Notes: a model not told the origin generated them from the sequence alone. A stretch of DNA of 64,000 bases from Dipteronia dyeriana (GCA_032871835.1 CM065295.1:65841687-65905686); one strand, 5' to 3'; shown: positions 33,905-44,538, counted from the stretch's first letter. Translations and numbers: made by a program.

Positions 33905-34123
33905 TGTGAAATATTGTAGTAAAGTGTGAATTTATCACCATTACATATGAAGACAAGCATGGAGACAAAACAACACTCGGAGACAAATCAAGAATTGGCT
34001 CCTATTTTGGTGACAAATGACAATTATGTTGTTCTTTTCTTATTGGTGGCTAAAACCTATATAAAGGTTCTTTGTTTTGAGTTTGAAAAATTCATTTTTT
34101 TAAAGAGACTTCTCATGTCAATT
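33905..34123 (+). repeat. 3' LTR of the copia element, 5' portion only
   Basis: Matches 26313-26536 up to CATGTCAAT. The remaining LTR sequence (AAAAGTTGAAGCAAG onward) is absent here and appears at 40797. Confidence 0.83.
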
Positions 34124-34124
34124 T

Positions 34125-35030
34125 AGAGAGTTGTTTTCTAAAAAATGTTTTAAATATTAAATGATAATGTCGTATGCAGGTGAAGTAAAAAAAGTAAGAT
34201 TTTTTCTAAGTTAGTTAGTTGTATAGTCTATTATATATGTAATGAGTTTGCAAAAAAATTGAATTGGTTGAATTTTATTTATTAGAGTAAAAATATTGAT
34301 ATCTTTTACATTTTGTATATACACTCCATATTAATATTTTTTATTTTACAAAAAATGTTGTTTTACCATTATCTCAGAATTACTGCAGTTTCTTCTTGAT
34401 TTAATAATAAATATTATTGTATTTTGAAAGAAACCAAATAAAGTATAAAATAATTATGTCTTAAAGTGATGTAGAACAAGTGGCTGGGTCCTATATAGCT
34501 TTGTGAGACCATCTTAAATCCAAAAATAAATGACTTTAATTGAAGGGAATCGACGAGATCTTCTGAAGTCAACACCTTTGATGTTGAGACACGACCTTTT
34601 TCGGTCAAATTCCATCATTTAGGTCCCGAAATCGTAGTTATTTCCTTTTTGGAAAATTTCATTTTTAGTTATAAGTTGACTTTGACAGACCAAAATCGTC
34701 TACCGTTAGTTCCTGCTTGTTTATGGTCGTTAGTATATTTTATTTCTGTAACTTTCGTGATTTCGTTATTTTTGACAGTTTAGATATGTAATCCCGTTTC
34801 TTGTCCAACAAGGATTCGGGTTAGGGTTTTTTTTTTTTTTCATTTTAAATAGCCTTATAAGCCGAAAGACTCATTTAACGTTTATTCAATAAAATTTCAA
34901 AACTTGTTTCTTAATTTTCTGGTGGATTTCAGTTTTCAATAAAATTTAGACATTTGTCTAATTTTTTTTACGTTTTCACTGCGTCATAAAGAAGCTCATA
35001 TTATTTGTGACGAGATATACATAGTAGTTA
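34125..35030. other. Unassigned sequence, possible LTR relict
   Basis: No gene found. At 34800-34990 a TTTAAATAGCC box, a following AATAAAATTTC and a GGGTTAGGG tract resemble the promoter and polyadenylation part of a gypsy LTR on the plus strand, but no TG...CA boundaries are visible. Confidence 0.35.
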
Positions 35031-35034
35031 TATA

Positions 35035-35205
35035 TATAGTGGTTTTCCAGTCAGTGCGCACTGATATAAGTTATATCAGTGCGTTGTATGTAGACCATTG
35101 ATTATGGAGAAGTTTTAACAAGTGCATACACTTTGAGTCAAAGTATGTAAATCTAATGGTTCACATTCAACGTACTGACTTGAAGATTCCTTTATATATA
35201 TATAT
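35035..35205. mobile_element. Small foldback MITE in TA-rich DNA
   Basis: Left arm: GTCAGTGCGCACTGATATAAG and ATCAGTGCGTTGTATGTAGA. Right arm, complemented: AGTCAGTACGTTGAATGTGA followed by ACCATTAGAT. TA-rich flanks on both sides obscure the target duplication. Related relicts lie at 24456-24660 and 35790-35891. Confidence 0.6.
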
Positions 35206-35789
35206 TGAAATGTAGTAATTGTATATTTAGACTTTATATTTATAGGTAATTATTCATAAATTTATCAGAAGATTAGCAAACATTTATAATTTAGGATGTA
35301 CAAACAAAATAAGAGGTGTGCCAAATCTATCACTCTTATTAGAGATTTAATCGATTATCCCATTATAGTTTGTCATCGATATTGTTTTTTTATAGGCTTG
35401 AAGTGCCTTATTTACATTATTATAGTGCAGGACTTCATATGGACTATTTTACGTGTGCGAACCTATTTTTAATGCTATTAGGATTATGAATCTTTATGAG
35501 TTAGATTCGAGTTAGTCACATTTACACAGAAACTCTATAGCGTACGTATGTGATTTCAAAACTTTTCTTATAATTTGGTAATATGAGAATAGAAGATCAA
35601 CATTTTACTAATATGGGTTATAATATCATTAAATAAGTAATTCTCATATAAGACTTTGGAATTAAAACAAAATTTAAAAATAATAATAAAATCTTCAAGA
35701 AGATAAAAAAAAGTAGACACCATCTTTGCTCCAAAACAGAAAATTCTTATTGGTAAAATAATTCATGAAATCATCAACAATTATTCAAA

Positions 35790-35891
35790 TATATATATAT
35801 ATATTTCAAGTTAGTATGCACTGACATATATAGCTTCAATGTAGAATATTAAATTTACATACTTTGACTCAAAATGTATGAATTTATCAAA
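35790..35891 (-). mobile_element. Truncated copy of the foldback MITE
   Basis: Matches the right arm of 35035-35205 in reverse (CAAGTTAGTATGCACTGACA, then TTTACATACTTTGACTCAAA). It ends exactly where MULE-B begins, so MULE-B inserted into it or truncated it. Confidence 0.55.
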
Positions 35892-36339
35892 GAGGAAATG
35901 GTGAAATATATCACCTTTTTAAGGGTGTGTTGTGATGATGTCACCATTTTAATAACTTAAATTTAAAAGGCACCTGTTATGGTGAACTGGCCAAATTACC
36001 CCTAAACTTTAATTTTTTAAAACGCCCTTTCTGAACTCGTTGGTATCTCCCCAAAAAAGTTGTCTGAAAAACTTGACTCTCTCCAGATTCTGCAGTAGAA
36101 GGTAACAAATATTTATGATCTTCACTTAAATTTCTTTTATTTCTTTTATGCATTTCAGATATTTTGCATTCATTTCTGTGTGGGTTTACAATGTATCCAT
36201 TCCTCGATATCAATGTATCCATTTCAGAATCTGCACTAAAATGTTTTTTTCTTGTGTGACCGAGAAAATTTTAAGATGAATCGAACTTATTTTATATTGG
36301 AACGAGCTCTTGTTTAGTTTGAAGAAAGCTCGATTATTT

Positions 36340-36920
36340 AAAAAAAATGTTTGTTTAGGAAAAGTTCTCGATCCCTTAGGAAAATGTCTCGAACCGTTAT
36401 AAAAGTTCTCGATCCCTTAGGAAAAGATCTCGAACCGTTATAAGAGATCTCGAACCGTTATAAAAGATCTCGAACCGTTATAAAAGTTCTCGAACCCTTT
36501 AAAAAGATATCGAACCGTTACAAATCTTCTCGATCCCTTTAAAAAGATCTCGAATCCTTTAAAAAGATCTCGAACCGTTACAAATGTTCTCGATCCCTTT
36601 AAAAAGTTCTCGAACTGTTTGAAATGTTCTCGATCCCTTAGAAAAAGTTCTCGATCCCTTTAAAAAGTTCTCGAACCGTTAGAAATGTTCTCGATCCGTT
36701 AGAAATGTTCTCGATCCCTTGTTAAAAGTTCTCGTTCCCTTGTTAAAAGTTCTCGAACCGTTATAAAAAGTTCTCGATAGTTTGACAAATATTCTCGATA
36801 AAAGTTCTTGAATCGAACCTTTTTATAAGTTCTTGAATCGAACCTTTTTATAAGTTCTCGATCCTTTGAAAATTATTCTCGAACCCTTGAAAAAGTTCTC
36901 GATCCCTTATATAAAGTACT
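36340..36920. repeat. Subterminal TCTCGAACC/TCTCGATCC array of MULE-B
   Basis: Around thirty units of about 18-20 bp, alternating AAAAGTTCTCGATCCCTTAG, GATCTCGAACCGTTATAAAA and similar, mostly in one orientation. The TCTCGA core is constant and the spacer varies. The homologous array in MULE-A is at 1262-1745. Probable transposase-binding or regulatory cluster (inference). Confidence 0.82.
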
Positions 36921-37013
36921 CGATCCATTTGAATTTTTTGTAATTGTTAGTAATTGTAAAAGTTTTTTTTTTATCTGTTAATAATTGATTGTGATGATGA
37001 TTTTCACAGGACA

Positions 37014-39783
37014 ATGGATAGGGTTAGATTAATAATATCTTACAACGGTCAATGGGAGCAATTACCTGATGGAAGTCAGAGGTTTGTTGGTTCTGATAAC
37101 CAAGGAATGTATGTGTCCAGAAATATGACTTATGAAGAGCTGGTGTCAATCGTACAAACCGTTGTGAAGTACGATGTGAACAAATACATTGCTGATCTAC
37201 AATCTATATCAATCATTCCCGGGACCACATGTCGCACATTTATAAGAAATGACGACGATGTTTTGTTTATGCTAGGGAAAGATAGGGTAATCCCTTAAGT
37301 ATGTGTCGGTTTAATTTAGAAGGCTGTAGGAGGTGTCATCGGTGAAGAAATCCCTCATGATGATAACACCTAACATTTTCGATCTTCAGGCGGAAGCAAC
37401 TAGTTGTTCATAGAAGGAAGTGGGATTGACGGTAGGGAAAACCTATGTGGTGTCCCACAGGAAGTAGTTGACCATGGTGATATAGTTGGAGCTCAATTGG
37501 ACAATGATTTCGGTTGTCAAATTGAATTGAACGTTGGGCAGTACAACCACCAATACAATGAGATGTACGATGACATGAACAATGAGCGGAACAATTTACC
37601 TCATAACCTACCAATCCATTAGGTGGCTAATGAGGCAAATTTGCATCCGATACATAATGTACCGAACAATGAGGAAGATGAAGAACAGTTCGAAATGGAA
37701 AGACGTGCAAGATGTCTCCACAGATGTAGTTCCACTGCAGTAGATATAGTTGGGACATCTGAGGCCAGACCTGATGTAACTCCAGCTGATTCTAAGAATG
37801 CCAGAACGTGGGTTATTCTAGGAGCAGAATCATACTCGTTTGGTATGGGTGGAAGCAGGAACTGGGTAGAAGATGAACCTACCAGCATGATATATAAAGG
37901 TCAATTTTTTCATACTAAAAAGGATTTGAAGAGATTGGCTGGCCATTTTGCAATGCCGTACAACTTTGAGTGGAAGGTGAAAAGGTCGAATAAGACAATA
38001 TTACATCTGGTTTGTTTGATGGACAACTGTACATGGAAGTTGAGAGCGGTTAGGAGAGATGAAGCAACATACTTTCAAGTATGTAGCTTTATCAACGAAC
38101 ACACTTGTCCGTTGGAGAAGATTCACTGCCGCCATCGACAAGCTAGTGCAGTCATAATTGGAGAAGTGGTTGCACCTAGATTGCAGTAACATGATGGTCG
38201 ATTAATGAGTCCGAAGGACATAATCGCCAACATGAAAACAATGTATGGCATCCAAATAATGGACAGTAAGGCACATCAAGCCCTTGATTATGCTTTGTCA
38301 CTCACCTATGGAACGCATGAGGAAAGCTTCCAACTGCTGCCATCACTCGGTTACGTGTTGGAACAACAAAATCCCGGAACGATAACTGACTTATAGTGGG
38401 ATAAAAATGGTAAATTCCTATACTTTTTCATGTCATTGGGTGCCTCAGTCAGAGGATTCCAGAGGTATATACGTCCAGTTATTGCCGTTGATGGTACCCA
38501 TTTAAAGGGTAGATTCGAGGGCACAATGTTTGTTGCAACTGCACAAGATGAGAATGAACAGGTTTATCCAATTGCTTTTGGGTACGGTGACTCGAAAATC
38601 AACCTATCATGTGAGTGGTTTTTTTATTGCTTGAAAGGTGCCCTGGACCATATAGATGATTTGGTTTTCATTTCTGATCGACATGCAAGCATTGAAGCAG
38701 GGATTTCTAAAGTGTTCCCTTATGCCACCCATACCATATGTTGCTGGCACTTTTATGAAAATATTAAGAAGAGATATCATAGAAAGGATGTTGCCGCAAT
38801 AATGGATAAAGCAGCCCGAGCGTACACCGAGTTGTAATATAACCGGCATATGGAAGAGTTACGCAACTTGCACCTGAATGCGTATGAATATGTAATTGAT
38901 GCCGGTCCACACAAGTGGTCCCGTGTTCACTGCCCCGACCGAAGGTATAGGGTCATGACAACAAATGTTGCAGAATGCATAAACTCATGCCTCAAATTTG
39001 CACGGCAGATGCCTATGTTGACCTTGGCAGAGTTTATTAGGAATATGCTACAACGTTGGTTTCACGATCGTCATAGGGCTGCACAATCCATGCGTCATCA
39101 GTTGACCGACGTACCACATCTTGTGATCCTGAAACCTGTAGAAAATTACAATTTTATGACCGTTAATCCAGTTGACTGGAACATATTTTCGGTGAAACAG
39201 GGCTGGAAACAGTGGACTGTTGACTTAGCCCGGAAGACATGCACATGTAACAAATTCCAAATGGACCTTCTTCCATGTTCTCATGCTCTCGCTGCCGCAA
39301 GGTACATCATACAATTTTGTGTACGGTTAATATTACTTAAACATCATACAATTTTATCACCGTTTTCAATGTTTTTACAGGGACCGAAACATGGATTTCA
39401 CATCCCTCTGTGCGGACTACTATAAGCGTCAAACACTTATTGAATCGTACTCGGTTCCTATTATACCGGTTGGACATCCTTCCACTTGGATTGTGCCATC
39501 TGACATCGGTGAGAGAGTCGTTTTGAATCCAAGCTCCAGGAGACAAGCAGGTCGTCCGAGGGCTTCACGCCGTATCTCGTCTTCGGAGAGAACATCCACA
39601 CAGAATTGTAGGCGATGTCGACAACCAGGGCATAATTCGAGGAGATGTTCTAACCCAGCTTTTACTGTTGAAGATCCGAGCAGAGTCATTCCTGAGGAAT
39701 ACAGACGCAAGTATAGTATCTGTCATACTGTTGGTCACAACAGACAGACATGCCCTACTAGAGACGGTGGGACCGTTGAATGA
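37014..39783 (+). pseudogene. mudrA-type MULE transposase pseudogene
   Basis: Starts at the ATG in 37014-37016, just after a TTTTCACAG acceptor of a probable leader intron. Domains in order: PB1-like N-terminus (RLIISYNGQWEQL), an acidic linker, MuDR zinc-type DNA-binding domain (about 37950-38130; FQVCSFINEHTC), MULE DDE core (38430-38800; VIAVDGTHLKG, VFISDRHASIEAG, HTICCWHFYENIKK), SWIM finger (39238-39300; CTCNKFQMDLLPCSHA). An intron at 39302-39380 joins AAR to DRNMDFTS, and exon 2 has a CCHC knuckle (CRRCRQPGHNSRRC) plus a degraded second one in which the first Cys is Tyr. The whole of exon 1 stays in one frame but holds about eight stops, including 37296, 37620, 38187, 38394 and 38835. 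Most look like Gln codons turned to TAA or TAG. Catalytic residues are otherwise preserved. Confidence 0.93.
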
Positions 39784-40036
39784 ATTTAGGCGTTATCATG
39801 ATGACATTGTTATAATTTGAACTCTTATGACTTGTTAAGTAACTGAAATGTAATTGTATTTAAATATTCTCGGTATATATAAAAATGTAAAAAATGTTGT
39901 ACAAAAGAATTTCTAAATATGCAAAAGAATTGGTAAACTGCGGCAGAACCGTTGGTACATATACAAAAGAATTTGTAAATATACAAAGTAATATAAAACA
40001 GAATTGGTACGTATACACAGGAATTACTACATCAAT

Positions 40037-40796
40037 CTATACAGCCCTGGAGTTTGCAAATATTTCAACCGCCATCTTCTCCCGAATGATCCCCATATCG
40101 TCTTCAGACCAATCGAAATCATTTTTGTTCGCCAATATGTACTCCATCAATCTCAACGTGTGGGGACCACAATTACCCCTAAAGTTGGATACATTAACAG
40201 GCGTCAAAAAAACATTAGGTTTATACTAATACAATCTTAAAGTGACTATTACGTAATGTCTTACGATTGCTTCTGCAGGGGGATATGTTTTCCCGACACG
40301 AAGCTGACATCAAAGGGCTTACTTGTCTTCTCAAATTTCAACAGTCAGGCCGCTCGTTTAGTATGAAACCTAGCCTGATGCAACATCGAGGGTACAAAGT
40401 AGCGCAACGGGGCTACCTGCTGCTTTCAGATACGAGGTTCGACCTCCTGTCTCCATGGGTCGACTATGAACAGCTTCCCGCATGTGAGGTCCACAGTTAC
40501 CAGCAGCCATTGTTGGCGCCCAATGTTGCACGGTATCAGGACCTGGAAACGTCAACAACAGGTGTTAGGATGTACAAAGCCATTTATATATACAATTGCA
40601 AACCATGTCAAGTAACACTTACCATATCAACCTCGTGCCACAGACGGTATCCAATCGGGGCACCCCCAATGACTGTTGTGAGGTCGTCATCCTTCCACCA
40701 AGACCTCAACACACTCCAACGGCTCGGGGTGATCTGTCCACGAGAATTGTACCGTATCATTTTCCTGTACTGGTGTTCCAGAAAGAGCTGCAGAAA
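40037..40796 (-). pseudogene. Ulp1-type cysteine protease pseudogene of MULE-B, 5' truncated
   Basis: Three exons join in frame on the minus strand: 40796-40623, 40542-40265 and 40178-40037, with GTAAGT...TTCCAG and GTAAGA...CTTTAG introns. The reading gives GAPIGYRLWHEVDM, then QQWLLVTVDLTCGKLFIVD, KPFDVSFVSGKH, and, across the second junction, LQKQSGNCGPHTLRLMEY and FDWSEDDMGIIREKMAVEI to a TAG stop. This is the C48 pattern: the His-Trp motif is changed to Gln-Trp, the following Asp is present in VDL/IVD, and the Gln...Cys-Gly box is kept. Two in-frame TGA codons interrupt exon 2. It ends about 250 bp from mudrA, tail to tail. The N-terminal exons were lost at 40797. Confidence 0.82.
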
Positions 40797-41103
40797 CAAT
40801 AAAAGTTGAAGCAAGTAATTCTTCTCCTTTTATTTTATCTCATGTTATTATTTCATCTATATTTCATCTGCTCTCTAATTTTATTATAACAAAAATCATT
40901 AACTCATGAAGATGAAAATAGATCACTCGTATACAATGTTGCCTACTAATCAATAAAAGTTGAAGCAAGTAATTCTTCTCCTTTTATTTTATCTCATGTT
41001 ATTATTTCATCTATATTTCATCTGTTCTCTAATTTTATTATAACAAAAATCATTAACTCATGAAGATGAAAATAGATCACTCATATACAATGCTGCATAC
41101 TAG
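40797..41103 (+). repeat. Tandem duplication of the copia LTR end plus flank
   Basis: Two copies of a ~154-bp unit (40797-40950 and 40951-41103). Each has about 97 bp matching the end of the copia LTR (CAATAAAAGTTGAAGCAAG to TTATTATAACA), followed by 57 bp of other sequence (TCATTAACTCATGAAGATG, ATAGATCACTC). The copies differ at about four bases. The first copy abuts the broken end of MULE-B. Confidence 0.85.
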
Positions 41104-41122
41104 TGATCTATATATATATATA

Positions 41123-41536
41123 GGTGAATTTATAAATAGTCAAATTTTTTATTGGTTTATTGTTTTTAGCCATCGATTTATATTTTATTGTTTTTATCAT
41201 TTTTGACTACTTTTGGATAAAATTACCTCTAAATTTTACTTCACTTGACATGTAACTTTATTACTTGCTATTTGATTTCAAGTTACATACGAGTTGACTT
41301 TTCAAGTTACAGGTTAGTTAAGTTTTAAATTACATATCAATTGACTTTCAACTACATGTCAATGATTTTCAAGTTACATGCTAGTTGATTTCTAAATTTT
41401 TGGATGAGTGACGTAAAGAAAAAATGAGGGTAATCTAGTCTGTTCAGGGCTACCAATGATAAATATAATAAAATATAAATTTATGGTTAAAAACTATAAA
41501 TCAATAAATTTTTTGATTATTTTTTACGATTTCCTC
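41123..41536. mobile_element. Inverted-repeat MITE carrying TTACATG repeats
   Basis: About 414 bp with ~65-bp imperfect inverted ends: GGTGAATTTATAAATAGTC and ATTGTTTTTAGCCATC at the left, GAGGAAATCGTAAAAAATAATC and AGTTTTTAACCATAAA in the complement of the right. TA-repeat flanks hide the target duplication. The interior (about 41240-41395) is a degenerate TTACATG array like 418-715. A relict end of the family is at 13582-13690. Confidence 0.65.
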
Positions 41537-41741
41537 ATATATATATTATGTATATTACTCAAAAATAAACAAATATATATTCATATTTTTTATGGTATAT
41601 TAATTCTTATTACAGTACAGTGTATTTTCTTTTAATTAATTCTTATTACTTTATTAGAGTGTTGAAATGGCGATGAAGTTTTTGCGAATTATAATTTTTC
41701 TAATACTATATATTATGATTGATAAATTAACATAAATAACT

Positions 41742-41813
41742 GCCTCCGTAGCATAGTGGTAGTGCGTTCGCTTCGTAAGCGAAAGGTCGCGAGTTCGATC
41801 CTCGCCGGGGGCT
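41742..41813 (+). tRNA. tRNA-Thr (anticodon CGT)
   Basis: A 72-nt cloverleaf can be drawn by hand. The acceptor stem pairs GCCTCCG with CGGGGGC (one T-G pair), the D arm uses GCAT with GTGC (one T-G pair), the anticodon stem pairs TTCGC with GCGAA around loop TTCGTAA (anticodon CGT, reading ACG), the variable loop is AGGTC, and the T arm is GCGAG-TTCGATC-CTCGC. The discriminator base is T. T8, A9 and internal A and B boxes (TAGCATAGTGG and GAGTTCGATCC) are present. There is no intron and no encoded CCA. Pol III T-runs follow at 41830. It appears intact and is the one complete host-type gene here. Confidence 0.95.
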
Positions 41814-41829
41814 ATTGTGTGTTGCCTCA

Positions 41830-41840
41830 TTTTCTGTTTT
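41830..41840 (+). terminator. Pol III terminator of tRNA-Thr
   Basis: Two T-runs, TTTT at 41830-41833 and 41837-41840, lie 17-27 nt after the tRNA 3' end, the normal distance for a plant tRNA gene. Confidence 0.7.
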
Positions 41841-42229
41841 CTTTAAACTGGCACGATCAGGTCTTTAATAGTTTAACTCGTTTTGAATTTGTTTGGGCCC
41901 AAATCACAATTCCATTGTTACGTTTTGATATTTTTGAATGTTGTCCTATAATTTTTTTTTCCCCTAAACTATTATTTATCGGCCAAATCCGACGGATCGG
42001 TAATGGAACCCAATTCTGTTTTTTTTTTCATCACATGACATACACGCGTGTTTGTAAGTAAGGGTAAAATTAGAATAATACCTTAATTTTCTTTTTCTTT
42101 TTTTTTTCTTTTAAATTTTTAAGAAAATAACAAAAACAAAACTTTATTTGAAAAAAGGCAGTGATCCAAATTGAGAGAGTGATCCAAATTGAGAGATGGA
42201 GGGTTTACAAAGAATAATAAAACCAAAGA

Positions 42230-42380
42230 GTAATGCTATATAACCTAAATAATTAATCCAAATTACAACCCAAATAATATGGTAAGTGAGTTGCTATCAC
42301 CATGATGTGGTTAATGAAAAAACCACTTGCCACATCATTTGGGTTGTAATTTGAGCTAAATTTTAGGGTTGTCTAGCAAT
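42230..42380. mobile_element. Foldback MITE, copy 1
   Basis: About 150 bp, nearly all inverted repeat: GTAATGCTATATAACCTAAA and AATTACAACCCAAATAATAT on the left pair with the complement of TTGGGTTGTAATTTGAGC and TAGGGTTGTCTAGCAAT on the right. The CCAAAT(A/G)AT(A/G)TGG block is shared with 42480-42657. Confidence 0.65.
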
Positions 42381-42479
42381 GTAAAACCAAAATCGTAAAC
42401 CCAGAAAAAAATGAAAAAAAAAACTCAAACAAGGATTTGAAAAATTAAAAAAATACCTCCATCAACCTGATCCTAAAGA

Positions 42480-42657
42480 GTAATGATACTTTGCCTAAAT
42501 TTAGTGTACAAATACGGTGTCCAAATGACGTGACAACACTATCATTCATTCATTTAGATTGTATTAGATTTGCTTAATTTAAATGAATTGATTAGAGTGT
42601 TGCCACATCATTTGGGAACCATATTTGGACACCAAATTTGGGCACAGTAGCATTACA
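42480..42657. mobile_element. Foldback MITE, copy 2
   Basis: 178 bp. Left GTAATGATACTTTGCCTAAA and GTGTCCAAATGACGTG; right, complemented, GTAATGCTACTGTGCCCAAA and CCCAAATGATGTGGCAACAC. It begins with the same GTAATGMTA as copy 1. Possible 9-bp flanks GATCCTAAA and GATCTAAAA are similar but not identical. Confidence 0.7.
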
Positions 42658-43322
42658 CGATCTAAAAACCACTACCATCTCCAACACCCACCCTAACCTA
42701 ATCCATCACAACTCAAACACAAAACCCCAACCATCACCACACCATCCAAACAACAACACCAATCTCATACGGACCACATCAGAAAACCAAAAACCCATCT
42801 TAAAGGGAAAAAAAAATCGAAAATACAAAAAAACTCAGGAAAAAAGAAACCAAAACCTTCCCATAAGTGAGTCTGGAAACCCATAAAAAAAAAAAAGAAA
42901 ATCAAACCACCTGCTCAAATCAAACCATCACCAAACCGATCCAAGCATCATTTTTCTTCTCTCTCTCTCTCACTCACACAAACATCAACCTCGAAAACAC
43001 CACCACATTCAAGAACAACCAGAAATCAAAGAAAAAAAAACACACAATCCAAACACCACTCACTCAAATAAGAAAATTTGATAATCGAACTTGGTTATGT
43101 CCTCTTCTCTTCAAGATTGCAACTCCACATACCAAACAAATAAATGAATTGAAATATGTCTTTGAACTTTGAATTGGTACCTATGACTTCTATCTCCAAA
43201 CAGAATCCAAGAAATCAACCCATTTAGGCGCATTGATGTTCTCGTAGAGTTTGTCTTCCACGAGCACTGACTCTGTTCTTTTCCAATCAATCTTTGCTGG
43301 TTCCATTACACACACTCATACA
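42658..43322. other. A- and C-rich spacer
   Basis: A biased strand (few G residues) yields open frames at 42638-42886 and 42867-43172 made of Asn, Lys, Thr, His and Pro. These look like compositional artefacts or a leader, not protein genes. A TC-repeat lies at 42958-42972. Confidence 0.45.
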
Positions 43323-43857
43323 CAGTGGGATAGCTAGGAATTCTGGCTTGGGGGGCTAGATTAAAAACTTAATTAAATATTTATAAGATTGATGATCAAA
43401 TGAATACACAGTAGGGGAGACCAGAGTCTTACCCTTCAAAATGAAATGCTAAAAGAAAATGTAAACTGCAAATAAATAACAAAAACATAAAAATTACCTA
43501 TAATATAAGTGCATCACTATTCCGTTTGAGCGATACTCTACGAGGACCCACATCACTGAATTCATCAATTATCATATTTGGATTAATGGTATTAGAAACT
43601 TAATCAAGTGAATTTTTTTACCTTGGCCGTTGCTGGTGAATTGTGATGTTCAAACTTCAATTTATCAATTTGGAAGTACAATCGTCCTCATGAGAAAAAA
43701 AACAAAGAAGACAGAAGGAAAATAGTGTTTGGATGAGTATTTTTAATTAATTGCTATTGCTAAATCAGTGCCTTAGTTGGTAACATCTGAGTATCTGACA
43801 TGTGATTTGATAAGCCATTGCCTATTAGGCCTCTATCTGGTTACGTCATTTGACCCT

Positions 43858-43891
<34 letters not shown>

Positions 43892-43947
43892 TTTAAAATT
43901 GAGACCGGGCTACAACCCGGTGTAGCCTCTATCTGGCTATGCCCCTG
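43323..43947. mobile_element. Non-autonomous hAT element (CAGGGGC type)
   Basis: 625 bp with inverted ends CAGTGGGATAGCTAG and the complement CAGGGGCATAGCCAG. Flanks CTCATACA (43315-43322) and CTCACACA (43948-43955) form an 8-bp duplication with one mismatch. No coding remnant. A (TA) microsatellite occupies about 43859-43889. Confidence 0.8.
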
Positions 43948-44065
43948 CTCACACAACAGAGAAGAGACAAAGGAAGCAAGAGAGAGATAGAGAAATTAGA
44001 AAGAAGAAAAGAAACCCATAAATGATCTTAGTTATGTGTTTTTTTATAAAGAGATGGATTGGTGG

Positions 44066-44538
44066 TAGGGATGGCAATCACACCCATAACTGCGGGACTC
44101 GTCTGAACCTTACCCTGTTGGGCCTAGTTTGGATGTACAAAATCTAAACCTTGTACGGGTTTGGGTGCAAATATACAATCCGAAGCGGGTTCAGGTTCGA
44201 GTGGGGGTTTGAAAAAAAATCCTCACCCAAACCTACGAACCCGTTTAATATTTAAAATAATTTAATATTAAATATATAGAAAATTAAAACTTTTAAACTT
44301 TAAATGGAAACTTGAAATATATATATATATTCAATCCCTTACCTTTTGTGGTATTTTTCTCCCTTTAGTCAGTCTGGCTTTAGATAAAAAAATGGTCTTT
44401 GCATTTTAAATGTTGTAGATTGGAATTGAGATGAATATAACTTACTTTATTTTTCTCTATTATTATCAAATTCATTTTAATCTTTAATTTTAAATATTTT
44501 TATAATTAAAAAAAAAACAATTTTTTTTTATTTCATGG
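44066..44538 (+). mobile_element. Probable hAT-like terminus
   Basis: Starts TAGGGATGGCAATCACACCC, a form common in plant hAT elements, with subterminal GGGTTTGGGT and GCGGGTTCAGGTTCG motifs. Similar GAACCCGAACCC motifs occur beyond the solo LTR (about 45710-45800), so the element was probably split by it. No reliable right end or duplication found. Confidence 0.35.

Larger units (their letters stand above)
26313..34123 (+). mobile_element. Ty1/copia retrotransposon, interrupted by two insertions
   Basis: The 5' LTR (26313-26625) starts TGTGAAATATTG and ends ATAACA. It is followed by TGTTATCGGCACGAT, similar to the TTATCAGCACGA site common after plant copia LTRs. gag, protease, integrase, reverse transcriptase and RNase H pieces follow in copia order (protease and integrase before reverse transcriptase). 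A hAT element (27759-29840) splits gag, and a solo LTR (31892-32682) sits in reverse transcriptase. The 3' LTR begins at 33905 (TGTGAAATATTGTAG) but stops matching after CATGTCAAT at about 34123; the missing LTR end is found at 40797. No target duplication could be matched. Confidence 0.87.
35892..40796 (+). mobile_element. MULE-B, Mutator-like element with mudrA and Ulp1 genes, right end missing
   Basis: The left end (35892-36230) matches MULE-A: GAGGAAATGGTGAAATATATC, then TTTAAAAGGCACCTGTTATG and a common leader. A CTCGA-core repeat array follows (36340-36920), then a mudrA-type transposase pseudogene on the plus strand and a Ulp1 protease pseudogene converging from the minus strand. Mutator elements combining mudrA and a Ulp1 protease are known from plants (Kaonashi/CUMULE type). 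The right inverted repeat and the 5' exons of the protease are gone: the sequence switches to copia LTR at 40797. No right-hand target duplication could therefore be found. Confidence 0.88.

Noticed and set aside
36340..36920. Regular short repeats resembling a CRISPR array
   Set aside because: Units vary in length and sequence, there are no distinct spacers, and the context is a plant MULE subterminal region.
37619..37888. Minus-strand open frame of 89 codons
   Set aside because: It is antisense to the mudrA linker, which continues in frame on the plus strand with clear family motifs.
40267..40809. Plus-strand 180-codon open frame after mudrA
   Set aside because: The minus strand of the same DNA splices into a Ulp1 protease with recognisable motifs; the plus frame has none.
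42638..43172. Two plus-strand frames of 82 and 101 codons
   Set aside because: Low-complexity Asn/Lys/Thr/Pro composition from a G-poor strand; no start context or domain.
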